Shown: positions 1 through 5,820 of the stretch, piece by piece | Layout: each line of letters begins with the position of its first letter | Numbering within the stretch: the stretch's first letter is position 1 | Origin: an uncultured bacterium | GTDB lineage: Bacteria > Cyanobacteriota > Vampirovibrionia > Gastranaerophilales > Gastranaerophilaceae | Assembly (NCBI GenBank): GCA_900314375.1 | Contig: OMVC01000097.1 | Location: 1-6,689 of the forward strand | Length of the DNA stretch: 6,689 bases | Reading direction: 5' to 3' | Program-made: the position numbers and the translations under genes | Notes under the pieces: model-generated | What the model saw: the letters and a program-made list of their open reading frames with translations, nothing else | What the model was told of the DNA's origin: nothing | The model's database searches: none

Positions 1-33
1 TTCCTATTTTATTCAATATATTAAGAAAATAAA

Positions 34-531
34 CTACACTGTTAACTTAAAATCACCGTTTTTCTTAATATGTTCAACCAAACCGCCATCTTCCAAAAGC
101 TTTATCATTACAGGCGGTAACGGTTCTATTTGTATGATTGTGCCGTTTGTTTTATTGGTTATAATACCTTTTTCTATATCCAAATCCAATTCATCCCCGT
201 CATCAATTGAATCCGTATCACACTCAATAGCTAAAAGCCCTATATTTATCGCATTACGATAAAAAATTCTTGCAAAAGATTTCGCTAAAACAGCCCCTAC
301 TCCTGCTATTTTCATAATTCTCGGAGCATGTTCTCTTGATGAACCAAGTCCGAAATTATTACCTGCAACAACAAAATCCCCTTTCTTCATGCGTGAAGCA
401 AAAGTTTCATCTGCATCTTCCAGCACATGTTTTGCAAATTCATTCAAATCCGAGCGCAAATGATACAATCTGCCCGGAGCTATATGGTCTGTAGATATGT
501 TATCCCCAAATTTAAAAGCTTTCCCCTGCAT
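34..531 (-). CDS. leuD: Isopropylmalate/homoaconitate dehydratase small subunit (LeuD/HacB family)
   Basis: 165 residues, the usual length for the short archaeal/clostridial-type LeuD. The single swivel domain supplies substrate contacts to the Fe-S large subunit (LeuC), which isomerises 2- to 3-isopropylmalate in leucine synthesis in the cytosol. Visible signatures are FGDNISTDHIAPGR (8-21), GNNFGLGSSREHAP (57-70) and ARIFYRNAIN (87-96). The loop after the first motif reads YHLRSD (23-28), with an Arg at 26. This loop decides substrate in the family, so homoaconitate or dimethylmalate-type substrates cannot be excluded. The ATG at 531 is preceded by AAAGGAG eight bases away (540-546). It is the first gene of a leftward unit, divergent from the phosphatase gene. 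No large subunit is in view. A TAGGAA on the minus strand at the window edge could be the ribosome site of a following gene. The family call is firm; the exact substrate is inferred. Confidence 0.9.
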   Translation of the reverse strand: MQGKAFKFGDNISTDHIAPGRLYHLRSDLNEFAKHVLEDADETFASRMKKGDFVVAGNNFGLGSSREHAPRIMKIAGVGAVLAKSFARIFYRNAINIGLLAIECDTDSIDDGDELDLDIEKGIITNKTNGTIIQIEPLPPVMIKLLEDGGLVEHIKKNGDFKLTV

Positions 532-555
532 AATATTTTCTCCTTTTTCTTTATT

Positions 556-585
556 TTAGCGCAAAAATAAAATATGTGTTATAAT
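556..585 (+). promoter_or_regulatory. Extended -10 promoter for the phosphatase-like gene
   Basis: A perfect TATAAT (580-585) is preceded by TG one base upstream (577-578), giving an extended -10. The -35 region (about 556-562) is poor, as expected for an extended -10 promoter. The predicted start near 592 gives a leader of about 40 bases before the ATG at 632. Confidence 0.6.
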
Positions 586-612
586 TATATATGAATAAGT
601 TAGCAAGTTTAT
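584..612 (-). promoter_or_regulatory. Possible divergent -10 for the leuD-type gene
   Basis: The reverse complement of 584-589 is TATAAT. It overlaps the last two bases of the rightward -10, so the two promoters could not be occupied by polymerase at once. No good -35 is visible near 606-613. Transcription would start near 577, about 45 bases before the leuD ATG. Confidence 0.35.
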
Positions 613-631
613 ATTATTGAAAGGTTTTATA

Positions 632-1255
632 ATGTATTTTAATCGTAAATGCAAAATAACTTTTATATGCCACGGGGCAACCATATATTCGGAAGAAGGA
701 AGATTTTCGGATGCCCAAAATTATCCGCCGCTATCAGATAGCGGAATTGAGGAAATGAAAAATCTTATTGAATACCTTAAAAACAGAGGGGTAAAAAATG
801 ATGCAATATACTCATCTTCTTCAGTCAGGACAATTCAATCAGCAATGATGGTTGCAAAATTCTTCAAACAAGACTATGAGGTTGTTGAAGAACTCACGAC
901 AAGAGAATGTGCAGATTGGAACGGCTTAACTTTTGATCAAATTATGAATAAATACCCTACAGGTTTTGAAGATATACTAAAAAATCCCGATAAAAAAACT
1001 CAAGCAAACGGAGAAAGCAGCGTAGAATTTATCGAAAGAACTTCTAAAGTTATTGATAAAATCGTTTCTGAAAATATCGGTAACAGAATTATAATAGTAA
1101 CACATCCTGACGTAATTCAAGCAGCTATATGTTCAGCTCTTGATATTGCTCCTGATAAGTTACCTAAAATATATATAAGAACAGGCTCTGCCACTCAAAT
1201 CAGCTATTTCGAAAACTGGGCAAGCCTTGTATATTCAGACCACGTTCCGCTGTAA
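632..1255 (+). CDS. Histidine-phosphatase-family protein with altered RHG motif
   Basis: 207 residues from the ATG at 632, chosen because GAAAGG (619-624) sits seven bases upstream; the in-frame TTG at 617 has no ribosome site. The fold is that of the phosphoglycerate mutase/CobC/GpmB branch of the histidine phosphatases, which remove phosphate through a phospho-histidine. The nucleophile segment reads ITFICHGATIYSEEGRF (9-25). His14 is kept but the usual Arg before it is Cys13. The other core residues are present: Arg66 in SSSSVRTIQSA, Glu92 in TTRECADWNGLTF, and His158 in IIIVTHPDVIQ. The usual HGG after the second His is HPD. No signal peptide or membrane segment is visible. It stands alone between a promoter and a terminator. 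The substrate is unknown. It may be a weak phosphatase or a non-catalytic binding protein. Confidence 0.82.
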   Translation: MYFNRKCKITFICHGATIYSEEGRFSDAQNYPPLSDSGIEEMKNLIEYLKNRGVKNDAIYSSSSVRTIQSAMMVAKFFKQDYEVVEELTTRECADWNGLTFDQIMNKYPTGFEDILKNPDKKTQANGESSVEFIERTSKVIDKIVSENIGNRIIIVTHPDVIQAAICSALDIAPDKLPKIYIRTGSATQISYFENWASLVYSDHVPL

Positions 1256-1292
1256 TCGCCTAAAATATGAATGAAAAAAATATAAAATAACA

Positions 1293-1334
1293 AACAAAAA
1301 GATGCCGATTTTTTATCTTGCATCTTTTTTTGTT
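1293..1334 (+). terminator. Rho-independent terminator after the phosphatase-like gene
   Basis: The left arm AACAAAAAGATGC (1293-1305) pairs with GCATC plus a T-run and GTT (1320-1334), with two extra T in the right arm and a 14-base loop. The T-run of seven forms the tail. The A-run on the left could also serve the opposite strand, but there is no leftward gene here. Confidence 0.72.
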
Positions 1335-1354
1335 ACAAAAGATACAAGCATTAT

Positions 1355-1382
1355 TTGAAAAATTTTTTGTTTATGAGATAAT
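1355..1382 (+). promoter_or_regulatory. Likely fusA promoter
   Basis: TTGAAA (1355-1360, five of six consensus bases) and GATAAT (1377-1382, five of six) are separated by 16 bases. Transcription would start near 1389, just before a leader hairpin, leaving a leader of about 80 bases. It lies downstream of the preceding terminator, so fusA appears to be transcribed separately. Confidence 0.55.
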
Positions 1383-1391
1383 TATGCATAG

Positions 1392-1411
1392 GTCGGGATT
1401 GCTATCCCGAC
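1392..1411 (+). repeat. Perfect hairpin in the fusA leader
   Basis: GTCGGGAT (1392-1399), loop TGCT, then ATCCCGAC (1404-1411) form an 8-bp perfect inverted repeat, GC-rich against its surroundings. It has no T-run after it, so it is not a terminator. It falls within a few bases of the predicted 5' end of the fusA transcript. It could stabilise the 5' end, bind a protein, or be a dispersed short palindrome. Confidence 0.6.
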
Positions 1412-1470
1412 ATTAAATATAAATAGCAAAGTAGTAACACATTTTAATAAAAAAAAGAAGGAAAAGAAAA

Positions 1471-3561
1471 ATGGGAAGACCAACTCCACTGGAAAAAATT
1501 AGAAACATTGGTATTGCTGCCCACATCGACGCCGGTAAAACAACTACAACAGAACGTATTTTGTTTTACACAGGTAAAACTCACAAATTAGGTGAAGTTC
1601 ACGATGGTGCCGCAGTAACCGACTTTATGGAACAAGAAAGAGAAAGAGGTATTACAATTCAATCAGCTGCAGTTACAGCTGAATGGAAAGGACACCAAAT
1701 TAACATCATTGATACCCCGGGGCACGTTGACTTTACAATCGAAGTTGAACGTTCTTTGCGTGTATTGGACGGTGTTGTGGCTGTATTTTGTGCAGTAGGC
1801 GGTGTTCAATCTCAATCTGAAACTGTATGGCGTCAAGCTAACCGCTATGAAGTACCTAGAATGGTATTTGTCAACAAAATGGACAGAACCGGTGCAGATT
1901 TCTATCGTGTAGCGGAACAAATCAAAACAAGATTAGGTGCTAACGCTGTTCCTATTCAATTACCTATTGGCGCAGAAGATAAATTTACAGGTTTGGTTGA
2001 CTTGATGACAATGAAAGCTGAAATTTATACAAACGATTTAGGTACTGATATTAAAGAAGAAGAAATTCCTGCAGATTTGGCAGATAAAGCAAAAGAATAC
2101 CACGATGCAATGGTTGAAGCTATTTGTTCTGAAGACGATGCTTTGATGGAAAAATTCTTCGAAGATCCTGATTCTATTACAATCGAAGAATTGAAAGCAG
2201 GATTGAGAAAAGCAGTTTGCAACAACAAAATTGTTCCTGTTACTTGCGGTACTGCATTCAAAAACAAAGGTGTTCAGTTATTATTAAATAACGTTGTTGA
2301 TTACATGCCATCACCTGTTGATGTAAAAGCTATCGAAGGTGAATTGGAAGACGGTTCAAAAACAGTTCGTCATTCATCAGATGAAGAACCGTTCTCTGCA
2401 TTATCTTTCAAAGTTATGACAGACCCGTTTGTAGGTCGTTTAACATTTTTGAGAGTATATTCAGGCGTTATCACTTCAGGTTCTTATGTATTGAACTCTA
2501 CAAACGGCAAAAAAGAACGTATTTCTCGTTTAGTTCGTATGTATGCTGATCAAAGACTTGAAGAATCAGAAGTATACGCAGGCGATATTTGTGCAGCCGT
2601 TGGTTTGAAAGATACAACAACAGGTGACACGCTATGCGACGAAAAGAATCCGATTATCTTGGAAAGAATGACTTTCCCGGAACCGGTTATTTCTGTTGCT
2701 ATTGAACCAAAAACAAAAGCTGACCAGGATAAAATGGGTATTGCACTTCAAAAACTTGCTGAAGAAGATCCGTCTTTCAGAGTTAAATCTGATGAAGAAA
2801 CAGGGCAAACAATCATTTCAGGTATGGGTGAACTTCACCTTGATATCATCGTTGACCGTATGTTAAGAGAATTCAAAGTTGAAGCTAACATCGGTAAACC
2901 GCAAGTTGCATACAGAGAAACAATCAGAGGAAGCGCTGATCAAGACTCTAAATTCATCCGTCAATCAGGTGGTAAAGGTCAATACGGACATTGTAAAGTT
3001 AGAATTTCCCCTGCTGAAGAAAATGCCGGATTTGTATTTGAAAACAAAATCGTCGGTGGTGCTATTCCTAAAGAATATATTGAACCTGCAAGAAAAGGTA
3101 TGGAAGAAGCATTAGAAGGCGGTATTTTGGCAGGATATCCGATGATAGACGTTAAGGTTGAACTTTATGACGGTTCATACCACGAAGTCGACTCTTCAGA
3201 AATGGCATTCAAAATTGCCGGTTCTATGGCAATCAAAGAAGGTTGTAAAAAAGCTCAACCTTGTATCCTTGAACCTATGATGAAGGTTGAAATCGAAATT
3301 CCTGATGAATTTACAGGTACGATTATCGGTGACATCTCTCGCCGTAGAGGTAGAATCGAAGGTCAAGAACCTCAAGGCAATACAGGAAACGTAATCGTTA
3401 GAGCAATTGTTCCGTTGGCTAACATGTTCGGATATGCTACAGATTTACGTTCTAATACTCAAGGACGCGGCACATTCTCTATGGAATTCCAAAAATACGA
3501 ACAAGTTCCAAAGAATGTTGAAGACGAAATTATTGCTAAATCAGGAGCTAATAAAGGTTAA
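1471..3561 (+). CDS. fusA: Translation elongation factor G
   Basis: 696 residues, full length for EF-G, the GTPase that drives translocation of tRNA and mRNA on the ribosome and, with RRF, ribosome recycling. The G domain shows AHIDAGKT (17-24), RGITI in switch I (59-63), DTPGH (81-85) and NKMD (135-138). Later domains show [10 protein letters not shown] (domain III), [11 protein letters not shown] and [17 protein letters not shown] (domain IV), and the terminal [12 protein letters not shown] and [12 protein letters not shown] blocks. ATG 1471 is preceded by AAGGA at 1458-1462, eight bases away. The neighbours are not rpsL, rpsG or tuf. Promoter, leader hairpin and terminator make it look monocistronic. 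Nothing in the active-site motifs is unusual. The frame is open throughout, and reading frames overlapping it in other phases have no support. Confidence 0.98.
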   Translation: MGRPTPLEKIRNIGIAAHIDAGKTTTTERILFYTGKTHKLGEVHDGAAVTDFMEQERERGITIQSAAVTAEWKGHQINIIDTPGHVDFTIEVERSLRVLDGVVAVFCAVGGVQSQSETVWRQANRYEVPRMVFVNKMDRTGADFYRVAEQIKTRLGANAVPIQLPIGAEDKFTGLVDLMTMKAEIYTNDLGTDIKEEEIPADLADKAKEYHDAMVEAICSEDDALMEKFFEDPDSITIEELKAGLRKAVCNNKIVPVTCGTAFKNKGVQLLLNNVVDYMPSPVDVKAIEGELEDGSKTVRHSSDEEPFSALSFKVMTDPFVGRLTFLRVYSGVITSGSYVLNSTNGKKERISRLVRMYADQRLEESEVYAGDICAAVGLKDTTTGDTLCDEKNPIILERMTFPEPVISVAIEPKTKADQDKMGIALQKLAEEDPSFRVKSDEETGQTIISGMGELHLDIIVDRMLREFKVEANIGKPQVAYRETIRGSADQDSKFIRQSGGKGQYGHCKVRISPAEENAGFVFENKIVGGAIPKEYIEPARKGMEEALEGGILAGYPMIDVKVELYDGSYHEVDSSEMAFKIAGSMAIKEGCKKAQPCILEPMMKVEIEIPDEFTGTIIGDISRRRGRIEGQEPQGNTGNVIVRAIVPLANMFGYATDLRSNTQGRGTFSMEFQKYEQVPKNVEDEIIAKSGANKG

Positions 3562-3584
3562 TAATATTAGCAATAAAATTATAG

Positions 3585-3629
3585 AAAAAAACAAACAGTC
3601 TCGCAAATTTTGCGAGGCTATTTGTTTTT
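3585..3629. terminator. Bidirectional terminator between fusA and the HTH gene
   Basis: CTCGCAA (3600-3606) pairs with TTGCGAG (3610-3616). After a GT wobble and one mismatch the stem continues through flanking sequence ending in an A-run on the left (3585-3591) and a T-run on the right (3625-3629). The symmetry suits termination of both fusA (rightward) and the convergent HTH gene (leftward), whose stop codon lies 28 bases away. Confidence 0.85.
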
Positions 3630-3656
3630 AACAGAATTTAAGACTTATAAATACTC

Positions 3657-3881
3657 TTATTTTCTCTTATGCAAATCATAAAAAATTATCTTGTAATTTA
3701 ATATATCTGCAATTAATCTAATCTCATGATACGGAATCGTGCCATTTCTTAATTTTTGAGAAAGACTTGCTAACGAATATGTCCTGCCCAAACGCTCTCC
3801 CATCTTCGCAGTGAGCTGCGTTAGCGTGATATCTCTATCTGAAACCAGATTTTTTACTTCATTTAGAATTGGATTTTTCAC
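3657..3881 (-). CDS. Small Cro/CI-like HTH DNA-binding protein
   Basis: 74 residues with little beyond a helix-turn-helix. ITLTQLTAKMGERLG (18-32) fits helices 1-2, TYSLASLSQKLRNG (34-47) the recognition helix, and YHEIRLIADILNYKIIFYD (51-69) the helix and closing strand seen in many small Firmicutes-type XRE regulators. The turn is a few residues longer than usual. The start is GTG at 3881, supported by AGGAGG (3888-3893) five bases upstream. An ATG two bases earlier is followed directly by TGA and cannot encode it. A 28-bp palindrome lies over its likely promoter, suggesting autoregulation, though targets are unknown. It converges with fusA and is separated from the upstream leftward gene by a terminator. 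No toxin, phage or integrase gene is adjacent. Confidence 0.75.
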   Translation of the reverse strand: MKNPILNEVKNLVSDRDITLTQLTAKMGERLGRTYSLASLSQKLRNGTIPYHEIRLIADILNYKIIFYDLHKRK

Positions 3882-3908
3882 ATCTACCCTCCTATAAAAG
3901 GATACTGG

Positions 3909-3936
3909 ATAATTAGGCTATTTTTATATATTTCAA
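3909..3936 (-). promoter_or_regulatory. Likely promoter of the HTH gene
   Basis: On the minus strand TTGAAA (3936-3931) is followed after 16 bases by AATTAT (3914-3909, four of six consensus bases). The start would be near 3902, leaving a leader of about 20 bases before the GTG that includes the AGGAGG. The -35 lies inside the palindrome at 3927-3954. Confidence 0.42.
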
Positions 3937-3954
3937 TAAAGTTATTGAAATATA
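3927..3954. promoter_or_regulatory. 28-bp palindrome, candidate operator
   Basis: TATATTTCAATAA (3927-3939) and TTATTGAAATATA (3942-3954) are perfect 13-base inverted repeats around a 2-base centre. There is no T-run, and the hairpin would be almost entirely A-T, so a protein-binding site is likelier than a terminator. It overlaps the -35 of the HTH gene 46 bases before its start codon. Binding by the HTH dimer is inferred. Confidence 0.6.
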
Positions 3955-4034
3955 CATTTTTGTATTGAATAAACTTTACATACACTCTATATATATAACG
4001 ATTAGTACTCGGAAATGTTCATGCCCACAATAAA

Positions 4035-4063
4035 ATCCCGAAACTTTAGTATTGTTTCGGGAT
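4035..4063 (-). terminator. Terminator after the helical-hairpin protein gene
   Basis: ATCCCGAAAC (4063-4054 on the minus strand) and GTTTCGGGAT (4044-4035) form a perfect 10-bp stem with a 9-base loop. It is followed on the minus strand by TTTATTG, a short T-tract. It lies 35 bases past the stop codon. The remaining gap up to the HTH palindrome (about 3955-4034) shows no gene or clear motif. Confidence 0.7.
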
Positions 4064-4097
4064 AAGTAACTATTATTATGACAGACGTATTGTATTA

Positions 4098-4496
4098 TTA
4101 TTTACCGCCGCCTTGTCCACCATAGGTGAACTCGACTTTGATGTTTTGAGCTAACAATTTTTGCCATGATGCTTCATAATTTGTGACTTCATTTAATTGA
4201 GTTTCCAACGTTTCCTTTTGCGCTTCTAATTGAGATTCCCACGCTGTTAAACTTGCCATCTCAAATTCGTGATCATTTTGTAATTCTACGAGCAATTCAC
4301 TGTATTCTTCCGTACCAAAACCAAAATCAGGGTCATAATACAAATCTTGCATTTTTGAATTATAAGCCATTTGCGATTCTGAAGCTTTTCGTGTTGCGGA
4401 TAACTGCTGCATTTGTATATTTGATAACTGCAGACCTAATCTACTTTTTTGCTGTGTACAAAATAACAATTTCTCGTGAAAATTAGCGATAGACAT
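4098..4496 (-). CDS. Uncharacterised helical-hairpin (coiled-coil) protein
   Basis: 132 residues that I do not recognise as a named family. A long Gln/Ser-rich helix (about 5-52) is followed by an aromatic, acidic turn, YYDPDFGFGTEEYSE (53-67). A second helix (about 64-116) has heptad-like Leu spacing (LVELQNDHEFEMASL, WESQLEAQKETLETQL). The end is a short strand-like NIKVEFTY and a Gly-rich tail, GGQGGGK. There is one Cys (13) and no signal peptide or membrane segment. The layout suggests an antiparallel two-helix hairpin that may oligomerise, as in secretion or filament subunits, but nothing shows that directly. ATG 4496 has GAGAGG (4505-4510) nine bases upstream after TAAACAAA-type spacing. 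It lies 115 bases downstream of the metalloprotease on the same strand, so the two may share a transcript. A strong hairpin terminator follows. Confidence 0.72.
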   Translation of the reverse strand: MSIANFHEKLLFCTQQKSRLGLQLSNIQMQQLSATRKASESQMAYNSKMQDLYYDPDFGFGTEEYSELLVELQNDHEFEMASLTAWESQLEAQKETLETQLNEVTNYEASWQKLLAQNIKVEFTYGGQGGGK

Positions 4497-4505
4497 TTTG
4501 TTTAC

Positions 4506-4530
4506 CTCTCTTATTATTAGCTCTCTTATT
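4506..4530 (-). repeat. 10-bp direct repeat covering the ribosome site
   Basis: On the minus strand AATAAGAGAG occurs twice (4530-4521 and 4515-4506), 15 bases apart. The second copy carries the Shine-Dalgarno GAGAGG of the helical-hairpin gene; the first is a spare, non-functional copy. It could be a slippage duplication or a site for translational control. The A/T-rich 4531-4611 holds only a loose TTGAAT (4563-4558) that might be a -35. Confidence 0.45.
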
Positions 4531-4611
4531 TATATAAAGTATTATTTTTTTTGCTAAATTCAAAAGGTATTTTTTTTGTTACATTACTTAACAAACCCAA
4601 AGCTACAAATT

Positions 4612-5415
4612 TTATTTGTCTTTTTTGATAGAACTGTCACGATATTGGCGTTTTATCTGCTCTTTTAAATCAGAGGATATTTGTATATTTTGAAGCGCCA
4701 TATTATATTTTTTTAAGTTTGCAATATTTTCTGATTCATCCAACAAATCGCGTTGGGGCGGAAGATTTACACTATCTTTCACTTTTTCAAATTCAGTTTT
4801 AACTTCTTTTGAGATTATTTTAGCTACAACTTCATCTAAATCTGCTCCTGCAGTATGATAAATAGAAGCAATTTCATTTACGGTTTTCCCTTGAGGAAAT
4901 GTATAAAGCCAATTCACGGATAATCTGTCACCGGGACCGACATGGGTAATGCCTTTTTGGTGGGGGGTATACATAATATCATTTTTAAACGGACTATGCC
5001 CAAGCCCGACAGCATGACCTATTTCATGTAAAATAGTATGATAAACTTCACCGTCATCATTATAATCGGCATGAACAAGCCCTTCTGTTAAGCCGATAGT
5101 TACCTCGGCACTATATAAACGATTTAGCCTGTCATATTGGAAAATACAATGTCCTAAAGCTTGTCTTTGGACACGTTTCCAATCAATATTTACATTAGAT
5201 GACAATAAATTATCCACAATAACAAAAGATACTTTACCGTTTGAAACTCTGTGCCATTCATCAAGCGCTTGCTTTACAAATTGGCGGTACTTCAAATCTT
5301 GCCCCTGTTTGGAATAAAATTTCATCGGAGCAATAAAAACTTTTAGAGGCATCATATTCCAACGCATCAAACGTCCGCCTTTTATAGACTCTTGTAAATA
5401 TGTTTTCTTCTGCAT
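4612..5415 (-). CDS. Matrixin-like zinc metalloprotease (M10/M12 metzincin)
   Basis: 267 residues from the ATG at 5415. The domain opens with RWNMMPLKVFIAP (18-30), the usual first strand of bacterial matrixin-like proteins. The zinc site HEIGHAVGLGH (130-140) supplies three His and the catalytic Glu131. A Met-turn DIMY (146-149) follows, so the catalytic core is intact and should hydrolyse peptide bonds. The last 80 residues are charged and helical (KTEFEKVKDSV, NLKKYNMALQNI, KEQIKRQYRDSS), with no known domain. There is no signal peptide, no propeptide with a cysteine switch, and no anchor, which is odd for a family usually exported. The start is uncertain. ATG 5415 has no ribosome site, whereas ATG 5367 (MRWNMMP) has AGGCGG seven bases upstream. 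I kept 5415 because SIKGGRLMRW resembles what precedes this strand in relatives, from memory. It is divergent from ybaB and upstream of the helical-hairpin gene. Confidence 0.85.
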   Translation of the reverse strand: MQKKTYLQESIKGGRLMRWNMMPLKVFIAPMKFYSKQGQDLKYRQFVKQALDEWHRVSNGKVSFVIVDNLLSSNVNIDWKRVQRQALGHCIFQYDRLNRLYSAEVTIGLTEGLVHADYNDDGEVYHTILHEIGHAVGLGHSPFKNDIMYTPHQKGITHVGPGDRLSVNWLYTFPQGKTVNEIASIYHTAGADLDEVVAKIISKEVKTEFEKVKDSVNLPPQRDLLDESENIANLKKYNMALQNIQISSDLKEQIKRQYRDSSIKKDK

Positions 5416-5421
5416 ATTTTT

Positions 5422-5451
5422 ATTGTATAATAAAAAGTGTAATAAAGGCAA
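5422..5451 (-). promoter_or_regulatory. Possible promoter of the metalloprotease gene
   Basis: On the minus strand TTGCCT (5451-5446) and TACAAT (5427-5422) are separated by 18 bases. The start would fall near 5415, on or next to the first candidate ATG. This would make that start leaderless and favours the later ATG at 5367. Confidence 0.4.
5426..5431 (+). promoter_or_regulatory. -10 box of the ybaB-recR operon
   Basis: A perfect TATAAT, with no good -35 at 5403-5410. It overlaps the opposite-strand -10 of the metalloprotease gene by two bases. Transcription would begin near 5438, about 35 bases before the ybaB ATG. Confidence 0.5.
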
Positions 5452-5472
5452 TCAGACTAAGGAGAGAAAACT

Positions 5473-5820
5473 ATGGGTATGAACTTGGCAAATATAATGA
5501 AACAGGTTAGCAACATTCAAAAAAAAGCAGGCGCAGCACAACAAGAACTTGCGAATATGGAATTGGTCGGAGAAAGTGCCGGCGGAGCTGTCAGCGTAAC
5601 TTGTGACGGTCAAGGCAGATTTAAAAGTATTAAAATTGCACCTGAAGCAATTAATCCTGATAATCCGTCATCTGTTGATACTGAAATGCTTGAAATGCTT
5701 GAAGATTTAATTACAGGAGCAATGAAAGAAGCTGCAGATAAAGCAGCTATTGAAATGGAACAAAGAATGAAACAGGTTACAGGCGGAATAAATATTCCGG
5801 GGTTGAATTTCGGCAGATAA
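5473..5820 (+). CDS. ybaB: YbaB/EbfC nucleoid-associated protein
   Basis: 115 residues, normal for the family. YbaB/EbfC is a small dimeric DNA-binding protein that coats the nucleoid and is linked to recombination and repair. Visible features are the N-terminal helix NLANIMKQVSNIQKKAGAAQQEL (4-26), the GGAVSVTCDGQGRFKSIKI strands (37-55), and a long C-terminal helix rich in Glu, Met and Lys. The closing GGINIPGLNFGR matches the usual G-x-x-x-PGL ending. ATG 5473 is preceded by AAGGAG (5459-5464) at eight bases, better placed than the ATG two codons later. Its stop overlaps the recR start by one base (TAATG), implying coupled translation. dnaX, the common upstream partner, is absent; the divergent metalloprotease occupies that place. 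Confidence 0.95.
   Translation: MGMNLANIMKQVSNIQKKAGAAQQELANMELVGESAGGAVSVTCDGQGRFKSIKIAPEAINPDNPSSVDTEMLEMLEDLITGAMKEAADKAAIEMEQRMKQVTGGINIPGLNFGR

Noticed and set aside
617..631. TTG start adding five residues to the phosphatase-like protein
   Set aside because: GAAAGG at 619-624 is correctly spaced for the ATG at 632 and would lie inside the longer reading.
1389..1470. Riboswitch or ribosomal-protein-type leader in front of fusA
   Set aside because: There is only one simple hairpin and no alternative pairing with a terminator or the ribosome site.
1663..3115. Reading frames of 78-85 codons on either strand inside fusA
   Set aside because: They overlap a full-length EF-G, have no ribosome sites of note and no recognisable protein features.
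3407..3631. Frame overlapping the end of fusA and running through the terminator
   Set aside because: It reads through the terminator hairpin and has no protein signature.
3961..4034. Possible rightward promoter (TTGAAT 3965-3970, TATATA 3989-3994) for a small RNA
   Set aside because: The region is simply A/T-rich, with no rightward gene and no T-tract terminator on that strand.
4253..4486. Rightward frame opposite the helical-hairpin gene
   Set aside because: The leftward frame has a ribosome site, a plausible helical protein and a terminator; this one has none.
4605..4619. ACAAAT-TTT-ATTTGT hairpin at the metalloprotease stop codon as a terminator
   Set aside because: It is a six-pair, almost all A-T stem, with no T-run following on the minus strand.
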